From a virus, in the IMG/VR virus record IMGVR_UViG_3300030419_006925, positions 75,397-104,181 of that record: a stretch of 28,785 bases of DNA; one strand, written 5' to 3'. Each line of letters begins with the position of its first letter. Position 1 is the stretch's first letter. Of this stretch, positions 7,187-14,387 are shown piece by piece. The notes under the pieces are model-generated. The model was not told the origin of the DNA. It made no database searches and worked only from the letters and a program-made list of their open reading frames with translations. Both the position numbers and the translations under genes were made by a program.

Positions 7187-9474
7187 TGCATAATGCCTCT
7201 TTCCATAATTAGTCTAATAACTTCATCAATCGTGCTTAAATCAACATTTTCTCTTCTAATCAGCATACTTCTTTTCTTTTCCTTTTCATTCTCATCTTCG
7301 AAGTCTCTTTTACCCCAAGGTCCGTTATTTGCCCCGGGCGCGCCTTCGACACCACCACCGCCTGCAACGCTTAATTCTTCTAATTCTACCTTGGGTGGAG
7401 CCTTGCCTAATATATCGAATAAGGTCTTGATTTTATCAGCAGGAACAAATTCAGAAAGTTCATCATATGCTTCTTTATTGTTGGGATCGTCGACCAAATC
7501 GGATATTAAATCGCGCATCGTTGTCGCACTAAAACCCTCACCTCCTCGACTCAAGGCTGGCACGGCATACTCTTCGCCGGATAGTAACTCAATCCCACTC
7601 TTGACATGTTTTTCTTTATCTACGCCGGCCCAGCGCATCCAGTCAGGATTTCCCCTCTTGTCGGCTTTATCACTAGCACCCAATATGACACTATCTCCCT
7701 CTTCTAATGGAAGAGGGCTTCTTTCACTAATATATTCATATGCTACTGTGATTGGTGATCTCATTTCTTTTGAGGCTACTTCGAATTCAACATTTGGCAG
7801 CGATGCAACTTCCGGAAAAAGCGCTTTCCAAAGCTCTATAGCGTGTTCTTCGTCAATGGGAGTGCCATCTCTAAGTTGTCTCTGCGCGTTCATGGGGGCC
7901 GATATCACAACATATACTTTATCCGCTTTCTCTACCCCGTCACCAGTCGCATATCTGCGCACCATATCTGCATGTCCTGCGTGTGGTGGTTTAAATGCGC
8001 CCGGAACGATTGCGAATGTCGTTGATGCCATGGCCTCTGAATCTTCAACTGGGTCTGCATCTTCATCATCAATTAATTCGAATTCAAAATCGTCTTCGTC
8101 TTCTTGCAAGCCATTTACATAGCTTAGAATCGTGTTATAAATTGTTTTCTCTGCGTTTTCTTCCGAAACTATATCTACGATAGGGATTCCACTCAAAACG
8201 TCTTTGTAGACCATATCAGGCAGTTTTTCAAACTTATGATTTGCCTTATTTGCTTCATTGATCCAAGCTTGGAGTGGTTTTGTAATTTTGACATCTTCTG
8301 AAATAATAATTGTAAAATCTTGGTTGAGGTGTTCCGAAACATGTTGCCCATGAGTAGATTCAAGACCTTGTACGATAAAGTCTCCGGTAAGTTTTACTAG
8401 AAAGTCTTCTAGGCCTCTCAAAACGACACCTTCATGTTGACTTAGAGAGCCGGCTTCGCTGGTAAGCACATCTTTCACTGCCTGTCCCAATAATCGTGTT
8501 GCATGATAAAATATGCCACCATTAATGGCGTCATTTATATCGGCTTCGTCTCTGAGATATTCATTTAGCGGGATTCCATCATCTGTTGCGCTACGCATGA
8601 CGGCCATATACACCTCTTTGCTTAGCGCGCCCATTGATTTTCCATCTTTTCGACGTGTAATTTTCCTGTCTTTGGGGTGTTCCACTGTTTGGAGCCATTC
8701 TCGCAACGTTGCTCTCTTGATATTGCCTTCGGCAATTTGTATTTCGACAACTAAATCGAGCACACCTTCAAGATCTAACTCCATCTCTGGATCATACTCC
8801 ACGGGCACATCTCCATAAACTTTAAAGTTATATTTGTGAGCAATGGGGCCCACCTTTTTGATAATGCTTTCTAATGCATTGTGGCTATATGGAATTTCTA
8901 TACCACTCGCCTTTATTGGTTTTCCGTTAGAATCAACCGGCCTTGGTAATCCGGGCCGATCCATCGAGGTTCCATTGCGTACTCGCCAAGCTTGAGCTTT
9001 TTTTTCGTAAAATTGATTAATACCATGAATTGCTAAAATGTTGTCACCATACTCATGAACATTTGATTTACCTTCAATGTATTCTGTATTGAAGTACTTT
9101 GTTGGATCATCCCACAGACCTAGATTAACTAACTCATCTCTAATATTTGGAATTGCCTTATTAAAGATCTTCAACACCTTTTCAATAGCCACGGGCATAC
9201 CATGGCCTTTTGGCCATTTTCTATAAGCGGAGATCGCGTCAAAGCCAACAACAGATGCGATCTCGCTAGTTCCACGATCCATGCGAAACTCTTTTTGTCC
9301 ATCATCATTTGTGATCAACTTTATACTGGTGTTGATACCGTCCCATTTTACACTACCGGCAATTTCACCAGCAGCTAATTGTGTGGCTGCATTATTGATG
9401 TAGTCGACTAAATCCTGACCGGTTTTGATATCGTCAACATCAAATGGGTGGGCCATATGTCCCGGGGTACCCAT
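7183..9474 (-). CDS. fusion of ATP-dependent-ligase-like nucleotidyltransferase and HxGH cytidylyltransferase-like domain
   Basis: The first ~400 of 763 residues carry covalent nucleotidyltransferase motifs. Motif I is 'SVKWDGINT' (K43, D45, G46), a motif III-like 'NTEYIEG' is near 129-135, and motif IV 'HEGVVLRG' is at 347-354. This is the ligase/capping-enzyme fold, which charges a lysine with AMP or GMP. After an acidic linker (456-480) comes a second enzyme: 'VPGAFKPPHAGHADMV' (490-505, HxGH at 498-501) and 'FSATTMRDLI', typical of nucleotidylyltransferases such as NMNAT or cytidylyltransferases. A Gly-rich linker and a helical tail 'STIDEVIRLIMERGIMQ' end the protein. ATG at 9474 overlaps the upstream stop (TAATG). 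Phage proteins with a 'VKWDG' ligase-like core are known, but their substrates are not. A nucleic-acid or NAD-related repair role is inference. Confidence 0.82.
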   Translation of the reverse strand: MGTPGHMAHPFDVDDIKTGQDLVDYINNAATQLAAGEIAGSVKWDGINTSIKLITNDDGQKEFRMDRGTSEIASVVGFDAISAYRKWPKGHGMPVAIEKVLKIFNKAIPNIRDELVNLGLWDDPTKYFNTEYIEGKSNVHEYGDNILAIHGINQFYEKKAQAWRVRNGTSMDRPGLPRPVDSNGKPIKASGIEIPYSHNALESIIKKVGPIAHKYNFKVYGDVPVEYDPEMELDLEGVLDLVVEIQIAEGNIKRATLREWLQTVEHPKDRKITRRKDGKSMGALSKEVYMAVMRSATDDGIPLNEYLRDEADINDAINGGIFYHATRLLGQAVKDVLTSEAGSLSQHEGVVLRGLEDFLVKLTGDFIVQGLESTHGQHVSEHLNQDFTIIISEDVKITKPLQAWINEANKANHKFEKLPDMVYKDVLSGIPIVDIVSEENAEKTIYNTILSYVNGLQEDEDDFEFELIDDEDADPVEDSEAMASTTFAIVPGAFKPPHAGHADMVRRYATGDGVEKADKVYVVISAPMNAQRQLRDGTPIDEEHAIELWKALFPEVASLPNVEFEVASKEMRSPITVAYEYISERSPLPLEEGDSVILGASDKADKRGNPDWMRWAGVDKEKHVKSGIELLSGEEYAVPALSRGGEGFSATTMRDLISDLVDDPNNKEAYDELSEFVPADKIKTLFDILGKAPPKVELEELSVAGGGGVEGAPGANNGPWGKRDFEDENEKEKKRSMLIRRENVDLSTIDEVIRLIMERGIMQ

Positions 9475-9740
9475 TACTCATCCCCCACAGACTCTTCTAA
9501 TATCTGCAGCTTTTCTTGCAAAACGGTAACTTCTGTTTGCATTTTTCTAGCGTATCGTTTAACTTCTCGTAAATGCTGTTTAGCTAGCGACATTCTTCTT
9601 TTTTCAGTTAAGGTTCGAGGTTTAAGATTGGAAATAATTTCCTCTAAACCTTGAATGTAAGTAAAAATTGTTTTTTCATCTAAGCTTTCATTAAGAAAAC
9701 TCTGCCAGTCTGAATTTAAAGACACCTCGGCGCCCTCCAT
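9474..9740 (-). CDS. coiled-coil protein, possibly 5'-extended by a frameshift
   Basis: The 88-residue ORF starts MEGAEVSLNSDWQSFLNESL and then has a long Lys/Glu/Leu-rich helix ('MSLAKQHLREVKRYARKMQ'). The 'DWQSFLNES' part resembles the W-x-x-F-L-x-E pattern of the ENWR-tagged proteins. The same frame stays open upstream as 'IELKKLKQKFILDLLWLQQ' without ATG, GTG or TTG. A better start, ATG at 9828 behind AAGGA, lies in another frame and would join it after loss of one A in the A5 run at 9809-9813. So the real gene may span 9474-9828 with a frameshift. Function unknown. Confidence 0.65.
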   Translation of the reverse strand: MEGAEVSLNSDWQSFLNESLDEKTIFTYIQGLEEIISNLKPRTLTEKRRMSLAKQHLREVKRYARKMQTEVTVLQEKLQILEESVGDE

Positions 9741-9844
9741 TTGTTGAAGCCATAATAAGTCGAGTATAAATTTTTGTTTAAGTTTTTTGAGTTCAATTCG
9801 AGTCTCAATTTTTGGATTTCCCTCTCATGGAGATTGTTCCTTTA

Positions 9845-10699
9845 TTAAAAATGTTTTTTAAGCACAGAAAGAATAGCTTCTTTAAGCTTATCTTCATCTA
9901 AACGTCGTCCACCAGTGTCGCGACCAGCAACCCGATCGGGCGAATCTGTTTTTGACTGCTCTTCGAGTTCCTCTTCTTCCTCTTCTTCCACAGCTTCTGC
10001 GACAGCAGCCACCTCTTCTTCCTCTTCCTCTTCTTCCTCTGGCTCTGGGACAGGTGTTCTCTGATGTGGCTTCCGGCGGTCTTGCGCTCTTGGCGCTACG
10101 CCTGCAACTTCCTCGATTTCTTCCGAGGCCTCTTCGACCACTTCGTCGCCGTCGGCGGCTTCTTCCTGCACCTCTCCTGTGCCATTAAATTCATCAAATT
10201 CTTGAAGAGAATTAAATTTAAATCCCCATGCCTCTGAAAGCAGGGTGGATAATTCCTTGTTTTTCCAATCTTTTGTTGACATCTTGTTTTCTCCCTTTTG
10301 TAGATGTTCAAAGTAAATAGTCGTCTTTATGCTGTCTTCCCAATCTCGGAAGCACATATTTCCAACTTCGTAAGCTTCTCGCTCCATTTCTCGCAAATGT
10401 TCGTCGTTTTGAGCGTATCCTTCACCCATTTCTCCCACATGTTCAAAGTCACCACGGCAGTTTTGTGTGTGATGCACCAATTCGTGCGAAAGCGATCGCA
10501 TAACGTCTTTTGGGTGACGATTTGTAATGTACAAGGTAACGGATTTCGCCGCGGGGTCATAAAAGGCCGTTTTACCAAGAGGGTTCCTTGCGTTTGTTGA
10601 GTCGCCCTTTAAAAAAAGCTTCGGAGGATCTTCGAATCCCATTCTCTCTTGAGCAAATGGCATAAATTTCCTGATTAATGGCTTAAGTGTATCAATCAT
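9845..10699 (-). CDS. zincin metalloprotease-like protein with acidic C-terminal tail
   Basis: The N-terminal domain has 'SLSHELVHHTQNC' with HExxH at H72-H76 and a downstream acidic cluster 'HLREMEREAYEVGN' (101-114) that could give the third zinc ligand. This is the zincin fold of many phage and bacterial peptidases. From about residue 140 the protein changes to 'MSTKDWKNKELSTLLSEAWG' and then a Glu-rich, Pro-containing low-complexity region to residue 255, ending 'KLKEAILSVLKKHF'. The internal ATG at 10282 has GGGAG about eight bases upstream, so a separate 145-residue product may be made from the same frame. ATG at 10699 overlaps the upstream gene by 8 nt. A virion-maturation or host-attack protease is possible. 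Confidence 0.78.
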   Translation of the reverse strand: MIDTLKPLIRKFMPFAQERMGFEDPPKLFLKGDSTNARNPLGKTAFYDPAAKSVTLYITNRHPKDVMRSLSHELVHHTQNCRGDFEHVGEMGEGYAQNDEHLREMEREAYEVGNMCFRDWEDSIKTTIYFEHLQKGENKMSTKDWKNKELSTLLSEAWGFKFNSLQEFDEFNGTGEVQEEAADGDEVVEEASEEIEEVAGVAPRAQDRRKPHQRTPVPEPEEEEEEEEEVAAVAEAVEEEEEEELEEQSKTDSPDRVAGRDTGGRRLDEDKLKEAILSVLKKHF

Positions 10700-11039
10700 T
10701 ATCTAAAAATACCTCTTGTTGTTCCTTTGAGTACCAAATATATTCTAAATAGTTTCCAAATGGATCTTTTACATAAACTCCCACAGTTCCATCACGATGC
10801 TTCACTGTGATGCCCTGATTTCGGGGCAAGTCTTCATAATTTTCTACCAATATTGCGAAATGGGCTGCTTTATAGTGTTTCTTATCGATCAGCGCAATAT
10901 TCGTGTTAGCCAATTTAATGCGAATATATTTTTTATCTCGAAAAGAGATAATCCCGTTTAATTTTTTGACATACCAGTTTTCAGCTTCCTTTAGATCATC
11001 CACTAGGATAGCAATATGATCAACAACTGACGGACTCAC
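10692..11039 (-). CDS. VOC-fold (glyoxalase/bleomycin-resistance type) protein
   Basis: This 115-residue protein starts 'SPSVVDHIAILVDDLKEAENWYVKKL' (split by the reader at residue 20) and has the paired beta-alpha-beta modules of the vicinal-oxygen-chelate superfamily. Candidate metal ligands are H8 ('DHIAI'), H60 ('AAHFAI') and E99 ('NYLEYI'), with the usual 'VKDPFGNYLEY' end. The set fits a metal-dependent lyase, dioxygenase or drug-binding protein; which one cannot be told. Start is GTG at 11039 with GGAG upstream, overlapping the previous stop as GTGA. The family is clear; the purpose in a phage is not. Confidence 0.85.
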   Translation of the reverse strand: MSPSVVDHIAILVDDLKEAENWYVKKLNGIISFRDKKYIRIKLANTNIALIDKKHYKAAHFAILVENYEDLPRNQGITVKHRDGTVGVYVKDPFGNYLEYIWYSKEQQEVFLDND

Positions 11040-11296
11040 TGGGCACTCTCCTGTTCGTTTTTGACGAGCTTTAGGTTCATTGTAAAAAACTCCAACTCGG
11101 TATGAGGCTCGTTTATCGGCATAACTTTTGAAATTGAAACTATTCGATCTGATCGGATTTGATTTCCAATTTCAACCAATATTCCATAATTTGAGTCCCA
11201 ATTATTTGTGGTCCTATTCCAAGTCGTCCATTCTACTATATCACCAACTTCAAACTTTGTAGAGCTTAAGACGCCGAACTCTTCCTTTTTAATCAT
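11036..11296 (-). CDS. small GDIV-family (SH3/KOW-like) protein
   Basis: The 86-residue protein has 'FEVGDIVEWTTWNRTTNNWD', then 'YGILVEIGNQI', 'IVSISKVMPIN' and 'FFTMNLKLV'. The motif order GDIV, GILVEI and a final hydrophobic strand is that of the small barrel family found throughout the window. ATG at 11296 overlaps the preceding gene by 8 nt, and its stop overlaps the VOC start, so it sits in a tight operon. Role unknown. Confidence 0.72.
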   Translation of the reverse strand: MIKKEEFGVLSSTKFEVGDIVEWTTWNRTTNNWDSNYGILVEIGNQIRSDRIVSISKVMPINEPHTELEFFTMNLKLVKNEQESAQ

Positions 11297-11504
11297 TGTA
11301 ACTTACTAGCCAAGAGCAGATCCCGTCTTTCAAATATTTCTCTAAAACATCTTTAGCATCATCTTCTTTAGAAAAAGGTCCGATTATCTTAGTTGTGGGC
11401 GCGCCCTCACTATCGTCCAGCCACTTTAAAAGAAAAGTTCTATTGCCAGACGTAGAAGCTTCTCCGGCAGAATTGTGCGAAAAGTATTTTCTCTTTGTTG
11501 ACAT
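11289..11504 (-). CDS. hypothetical protein (71 aa)
   Basis: The protein starts MSTKRKYFSHNSAGEASTSG, then 'RTFLLKWLDDSEG' and a helix 'SKEDDAKDVLEKYLKD' before a last strand 'CSWLVSYND'. The strand-helix-strand order is similar to the 69-residue protein at 4664-4873, which carries 'SEDAALKKAAKEI' in the same place. ATG at 11504 follows the minus-strand segment TATAATGAAGC by about 15 nt. No family recognised. Confidence 0.62.
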   Translation of the reverse strand: MSTKRKYFSHNSAGEASTSGNRTFLLKWLDDSEGAPTTKIIGPFSKEDDAKDVLEKYLKDGICSWLVSYND

Positions 11505-11532
11505 ACTCTAAATAGAGCAGCTTCATTATATG

Positions 11533-11688
11533 TCACACAATAAGTGTATTATTTTTCTTATAATAAAAGCTCAACAATACAGCCAATAGAGTAACTGTAG
11601 TAAATTCGAATCCTACGAATGCATAACTAAACCAAGCACACACCACAGTAAGCAGCAGCTTCCAAAAATAATTAAATTCAAATAACAT
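11533..11688 (-). CDS. small membrane protein (51 aa)
   Basis: The minus strand encodes MLFEFNYFWKLLLTVVCAWF then 'SYAFVGFEFTTVTLLAVLLSFYY' ahead of a KKNNTLIV tail, giving two predicted membrane segments with a lysine-rich cytoplasmic-type end. Its ATG overlaps the stop of the upstream gene exactly (TAATG, 11688), strong evidence of coupled translation. Length and hydrophobicity resemble phage small membrane or pinholin-type proteins, but no function can be given. It is the only gene in the gap 11505-11687. Confidence 0.62.
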   Translation of the reverse strand: MLFEFNYFWKLLLTVVCAWFSYAFVGFEFTTVTLLAVLLSFYYKKNNTLIV

Positions 11689-11981
11689 TAATCATATCCT
11701 GTGTGGATTATTTCATCCTTTTCAATCTCTACTAAATGACCATCGAAAGTATATATTAAAATGCGATCGGGGGAGACGACCTCTTCTTCGCTTATCACAA
11801 AAGCTTTTACTCCTCTTCTGATCCTAATAAATCTTTTTTTAGCTGGGTAGTAACAATACAGAATTCCACCTTGGCCTCTTATCGCTATTTCTGGTAGTAA
11901 AGTGTCTTCTTCTTCTAGCTTGCCAGAGATCTGTCTCAATGCCAATTTTAGTTTTTCTTTAATATCATCGTAATCGCTCAT
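11688..11981 (-). CDS. hypothetical beta-rich protein (97 aa)
   Basis: After a helical N-terminus (MSDYDDIKEKLKLALRQISG) the protein has strands 'GGILYCYYPAKKRFIRIRR', 'VKAFVIS', 'RILIYTFDGHLVEIEKDEI'. It lacks the GDIV start but its strand-rich basic second half may be a related barrel. It overlaps the GDLV gene upstream by 17 nt and the small membrane protein downstream by one base. No known family. Confidence 0.65.
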   Translation of the reverse strand: MSDYDDIKEKLKLALRQISGKLEEEDTLLPEIAIRGQGGILYCYYPAKKRFIRIRRGVKAFVISEEEVVSPDRILIYTFDGHLVEIEKDEIIHTGYD

Positions 11982-12237
11982 CAGAATAATTAGAATTTAA
12001 GAGCACTAAAAAGGGCTTTCTGTTGTTTCTATTAATCTGCACGATGTTCAAAATATACGAATTATTTAACTCTTGGAAAATATCTCCTTCCTTTTCCATA
12101 AAAAAATCTTTATCATATGATGTCCATTTTATATTAAAAGTAGTCTCATCGTGAGCAATCACAATTCCCACTTTTAATGGTTTTTCATGAGAAGGAGGGG
12201 AAAACGCTACTAAATCTCCGGTCTTAAAGGTCCACAT
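11965..12237 (-). CDS. small GDLV-family (SH3/KOW-like) protein, probable leaderless mRNA
   Basis: The 90-residue protein starts MWTFKTGDLVAFSPPSHEKP and continues 'KVGIVIAHDETTFNIKWTSY', the complete family signature (GDLV, GIVI, IKW). It ends in a basic/aromatic tail. The ATG at 12237 lies six bases after the TATATT of a promoter (12244-12271), so the transcript should begin at the start codon. There is no ribosome binding site, in agreement. A tight overlap of 17 nt with the following gene implies an operon. Confidence 0.72.
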   Translation of the reverse strand: MWTFKTGDLVAFSPPSHEKPLKVGIVIAHDETTFNIKWTSYDKDFFMEKEGDIFQELNNSYILNIVQINRNNRKPFLVLLNSNYSDERLR

Positions 12238-12243
12238 AAATAT

Positions 12244-12271
12244 AATATAACATAAAGTTTATTATGTGCAA
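12244..12271 (-). promoter_or_regulatory. sigma70-like promoter, leaderless arrangement
   Basis: The minus strand has TTGCAC (12266-12271), a 16-nt spacer, TATATT (12244-12249), then six bases to ATG at 12237. The -35 is weaker than those at 2208 and 6069, but the six-base -10 to ATG distance equals that at 2185-2178. Confidence 0.45.
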
Positions 12272-12592
12272 CTAAAACATTTTTGACCAAGCCATAGCAA
12301 TACCCATCATGGTTTGAACTGCCATAAATATTGCAATCGACTTTGTTTTAAAAGTCTTTAATACTTCTATCTCTTGAAGTGCGTTTTTGAGTTGTGGCGG
12401 AGACGCCACATCATCCATCTTCTCTTTCCAAGTTTTTAAATCTTGAACTCTATCTTCTTTGGCCTTTAACTCTGTAAGCTGGCTTTTCACATCTTGTAAT
12501 TCTGCGCGCAAAGCTTCTATTCCGTTTGCCATTGTTTCCAACTGTTGTAACACTAATTTGGAATATGTCTCCCATCCATTTGAATCCGACAT
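12272..12592 (-). CDS. coiled-coil protein with C-terminal membrane segment (holin/XhlA-like layout)
   Basis: The 106-residue protein has a long heptad region ('QLETMANGIEALRAELQDVK', 'QLTELKAKEDRVQDLK') followed near the C-terminus by a hydrophobic segment 'SIAIFMAVQTMMGIAMAW'. A cytosolic coiled coil plus one C-terminal membrane anchor is the layout of XhlA-type lysis accessory proteins and of several phage membrane proteins. ATG at 12592 is chosen because GGAGG lies eight bases upstream; a GTG at 12607 is also in frame. A lysis role is suggested, not shown; no endolysin is beside it. Confidence 0.68.
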   Translation of the reverse strand: MSDSNGWETYSKLVLQQLETMANGIEALRAELQDVKSQLTELKAKEDRVQDLKTWKEKMDDVASPPQLKNALQEIEVLKTFKTKSIAIFMAVQTMMGIAMAWSKMF

Positions 12593-12616
12593 CTGAACTA
12601 CCTCCACTGTTCTTAA

Positions 12617-13315
12617 TTAGTTGGACGGAGGGCATTCGATCCGCTGTAAATTGTACTGGCCATCATTATTGATAACTTTATCGATGACTAGTTCAAAATT
12701 TAATGGTTTAATGTCGTTTATTTCTGGATTGTCGCAAACTTTTGCCAATACATCATCAATGTTCTTTTGAGAGTCCTCGTAGTATTCGATTCGGTTTATG
12801 TTAGACTTTCCGTCGGGCATTATCTTGTTGTTCAACATCTTTACTATGACGTCACCTTTTGATTCCCCTGCAGTAGCTATTGGTCTGATCATTGATGAAT
12901 CGATCCCTATTTCATCAAGATAATCTAAAATAGGTCCCAAAGACTTGCCGCGGCGCGCCGTGAGAATATATGTTTTAGAATTCTCCGGAAAATTTCGTAA
13001 GATATCGGTTACTAACGTAATCTCAAAAGGATCTTTAACAATGGAAAAATCACTTAGATCTATTTGATACCCTGCGTCGACTAGTCCATCGACTGCATCG
13101 AAAGCGTCTATGCCTTCTTCCTCTGCCGCGGCATTCATATACTCTTCGAATTCTTTCTGGTCCCGCAGGGTGGCAGTCGACCCGTCGGGCGCTTTAACCC
13201 GTGTTTCTGACTCCGTATGGGCTATTGTTTCATCAAAGTCGAAGATACGAAGAGTTGTGATGGGCTCTTCTGGCTGTGTGACAAACTTCCGCCAATTTTC
13301 AAATATAGGTTCCAT
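12617..13315 (-). CDS. HAD-superfamily phosphatase-like protein with ENWR N-terminal tag
   Basis: The 232-residue protein starts MEPIFENWRKFVTQPEEP, the ENWR tag. A HAD phosphohydrolase follows: motif I 'IFDFDETIAHTE' (D26, D28), motif II 'TYILTARRG', the lysine in 'ESKGDVIVK' and motif III-like 'EYYEDSQKNI'. It should hydrolyse a phosphate ester or anhydride. A large insertion between motif I and II (about residues 37-100) may be the substrate cap. The start overlaps the upstream gene by exactly 17 nt. The tag is separable from the enzyme, which begins at about residue 20, so tag and enzyme look like joined modules. Confidence 0.85.
   Translation of the reverse strand: MEPIFENWRKFVTQPEEPITTLRIFDFDETIAHTESETRVKAPDGSTATLRDQKEFEEYMNAAAEEEGIDAFDAVDGLVDAGYQIDLSDFSIVKDPFEITLVTDILRNFPENSKTYILTARRGKSLGPILDYLDEIGIDSSMIRPIATAGESKGDVIVKMLNNKIMPDGKSNINRIEYYEDSQKNIDDVLAKVCDNPEINDIKPLNFELVIDKVINNDGQYNLQRIECPPSN
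13290..13315 (-). repeat. ENWR-tag coding block, divergent copy
   Basis: This 26-nt start of the HAD-like gene ends in TTGAAAATTGGCG like the other copies but differs in the first half (MEPIF against MKLLL). The upstream gene stops inside it, as in the copies at 15657, 16270 and 22818. Confidence 0.6.
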
Positions 13316-13589
13316 ATTTTGTGTTTCGCAATGCGCATTCGATAAAAGTTGCTTGTGGCTTAAAGCCGTAGAATCGAATGTCTTCTAAAATATAAGTAGT
13401 ATTTTTAAAGGCTGGGTGCATAATGCGAAATGGTGTTTTTGAAGGCACTACCACTTTGGGGCCCCATTTAACTTGAGCTTGTGGTTCGTCTGTAGTGGTT
13501 CGGAGAACTCCTCTAAACGTGGCTGCTCCATGTTGCCCGTCGATATATCGGGAATCGTCGTTTGAAAAATAATATGAACTAATAATCAT
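13299..13589 (-). CDS. hypothetical protein (96 aa)
   Basis: The protein begins MIISSYYFSNDDSRYIDGQH and has mixed strands ('AQVKWGPKVVV', 'TTYILEDIRFYGF'), ending 'RNTKYGTYI'. A carbohydrate-binding or tail-associated fold is possible but no family is recognised. ATG at 13589 has AAGGA seven bases upstream. Its last codons lie inside the ENWR tag of the downstream HAD-like gene, whose tag supplies its stop codon. Confidence 0.68.
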   Translation of the reverse strand: MIISSYYFSNDDSRYIDGQHGAATFRGVLRTTTDEPQAQVKWGPKVVVPSKTPFRIMHPAFKNTTYILEDIRFYGFKPQATFIECALRNTKYGTYI

Positions 13590-13598
13590 TTTTATCCT

Positions 13599-14387
13599 TT
13601 ATGCTACAACTCCGGGCATGAAATCTCTAAATTTCTCCGCCCCAAGTTTTAGTAATTTTCTTTTAAGTTTCTCGGCTTTGTTTTGAGGAGTTTGGCCAAA
13701 TAATTTGCCAAAAAAACCCGGCTCTTGAAAGAGAGGCTGAATCTCTTTTTCAAAGAAGCTATCTAAATTATAACTTAGTTCTTTGTAAAAGTCAACAGTA
13801 TTTTGATCTTTATATCCTTTATCTATAGAATCAATACCATGTACGATACAATCATCATCCTTGGGTTTTGTTTCTGGGTTTGACCAATCATCAAACGTCC
13901 CCTTGTAGGGATCGGTTGAGTCTGGTACTTCATCGTCGGTCTGTGCGTCTATTTTGTTCCATCGCGATTGTGCACCCGGAGAAACATCATCTCGATCTGC
14001 GGTTACGTAAAGATCGTTTTCTGCCGCAAACCCTAATAAAGCGTCATAAAGCTGTTTGCCGTAACCTCTTCCGATGGATCTCTTGACTGACCATGTACCA
14101 GCACAATTTCCCCCCGAGCCTCCCATGCTCGGTGCGGCCTTTGACATTGCAGGGTTATAAACTGCCCAAATATAACCAACAACTGCTTTGTCGTATAAGG
14201 CCTTATCAAAAAGCTTAATGGTAAAGTCATCAATTGACTCAGCGTTTGATAGTTCAGATTTTATGAACCCTAAGTCTGCAATTGCAAGCTTGATGTTATA
14301 TCCGGGTTCGTAATCTACATAAACTCCCAATAATTGCTTTTCTTGTTCATTCAGGTGTTTTCGCCAATTTTCAAGTAGGAGTTTCAT
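13599..14387 (-). CDS. GNAT-like acetyltransferase with ENWR N-terminal tag
   Basis: The 262-residue protein starts MKLLLENWRKHLNEQ, the tag. From about residue 20 it has a GNAT-like domain with the acetyl-CoA signature 'KRSIGRGYGKQLYDALLGFA' (102-121) in motif A position and a preceding 'TWSV' strand. The later part ('DSIDKGYKDQNTVDFYKELS' and a Lys-rich end) is beyond the GNAT core. Members transfer acetyl groups to amines; the target is unknown. Start overlaps the LamG gene stop as ATGA. The GNAT call rests on motif A only. Confidence 0.72.
   Translation of the reverse strand: MKLLLENWRKHLNEQEKQLLGVYVDYEPGYNIKLAIADLGFIKSELSNAESIDDFTIKLFDKALYDKAVVGYIWAVYNPAMSKAAPSMGGSGGNCAGTWSVKRSIGRGYGKQLYDALLGFAAENDLYVTADRDDVSPGAQSRWNKIDAQTDDEVPDSTDPYKGTFDDWSNPETKPKDDDCIVHGIDSIDKGYKDQNTVDFYKELSYNLDSFFEKEIQPLFQEPGFFGKLFGQTPQNKAEKLKRKLLKLGAEKFRDFMPGVVA
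14362..14387 (-). repeat. ENWR-tag coding block, copy A
   Basis: The 26 nt from ATG to GGCG are identical to copies at 15657-15682 and 16270-16295, although the proteins following are unrelated. Coding starts at the ATG (14387). Confidence 0.85.

Noticed and set aside
7097-8122. 341-codon plus-strand ORF rich in Ser/Leu
   Set aside because: It is antisense to the ligase/nucleotidyltransferase gene, whose motifs are clear. The Ser/Leu-rich composition is what an antisense frame of acidic coding sequence gives.
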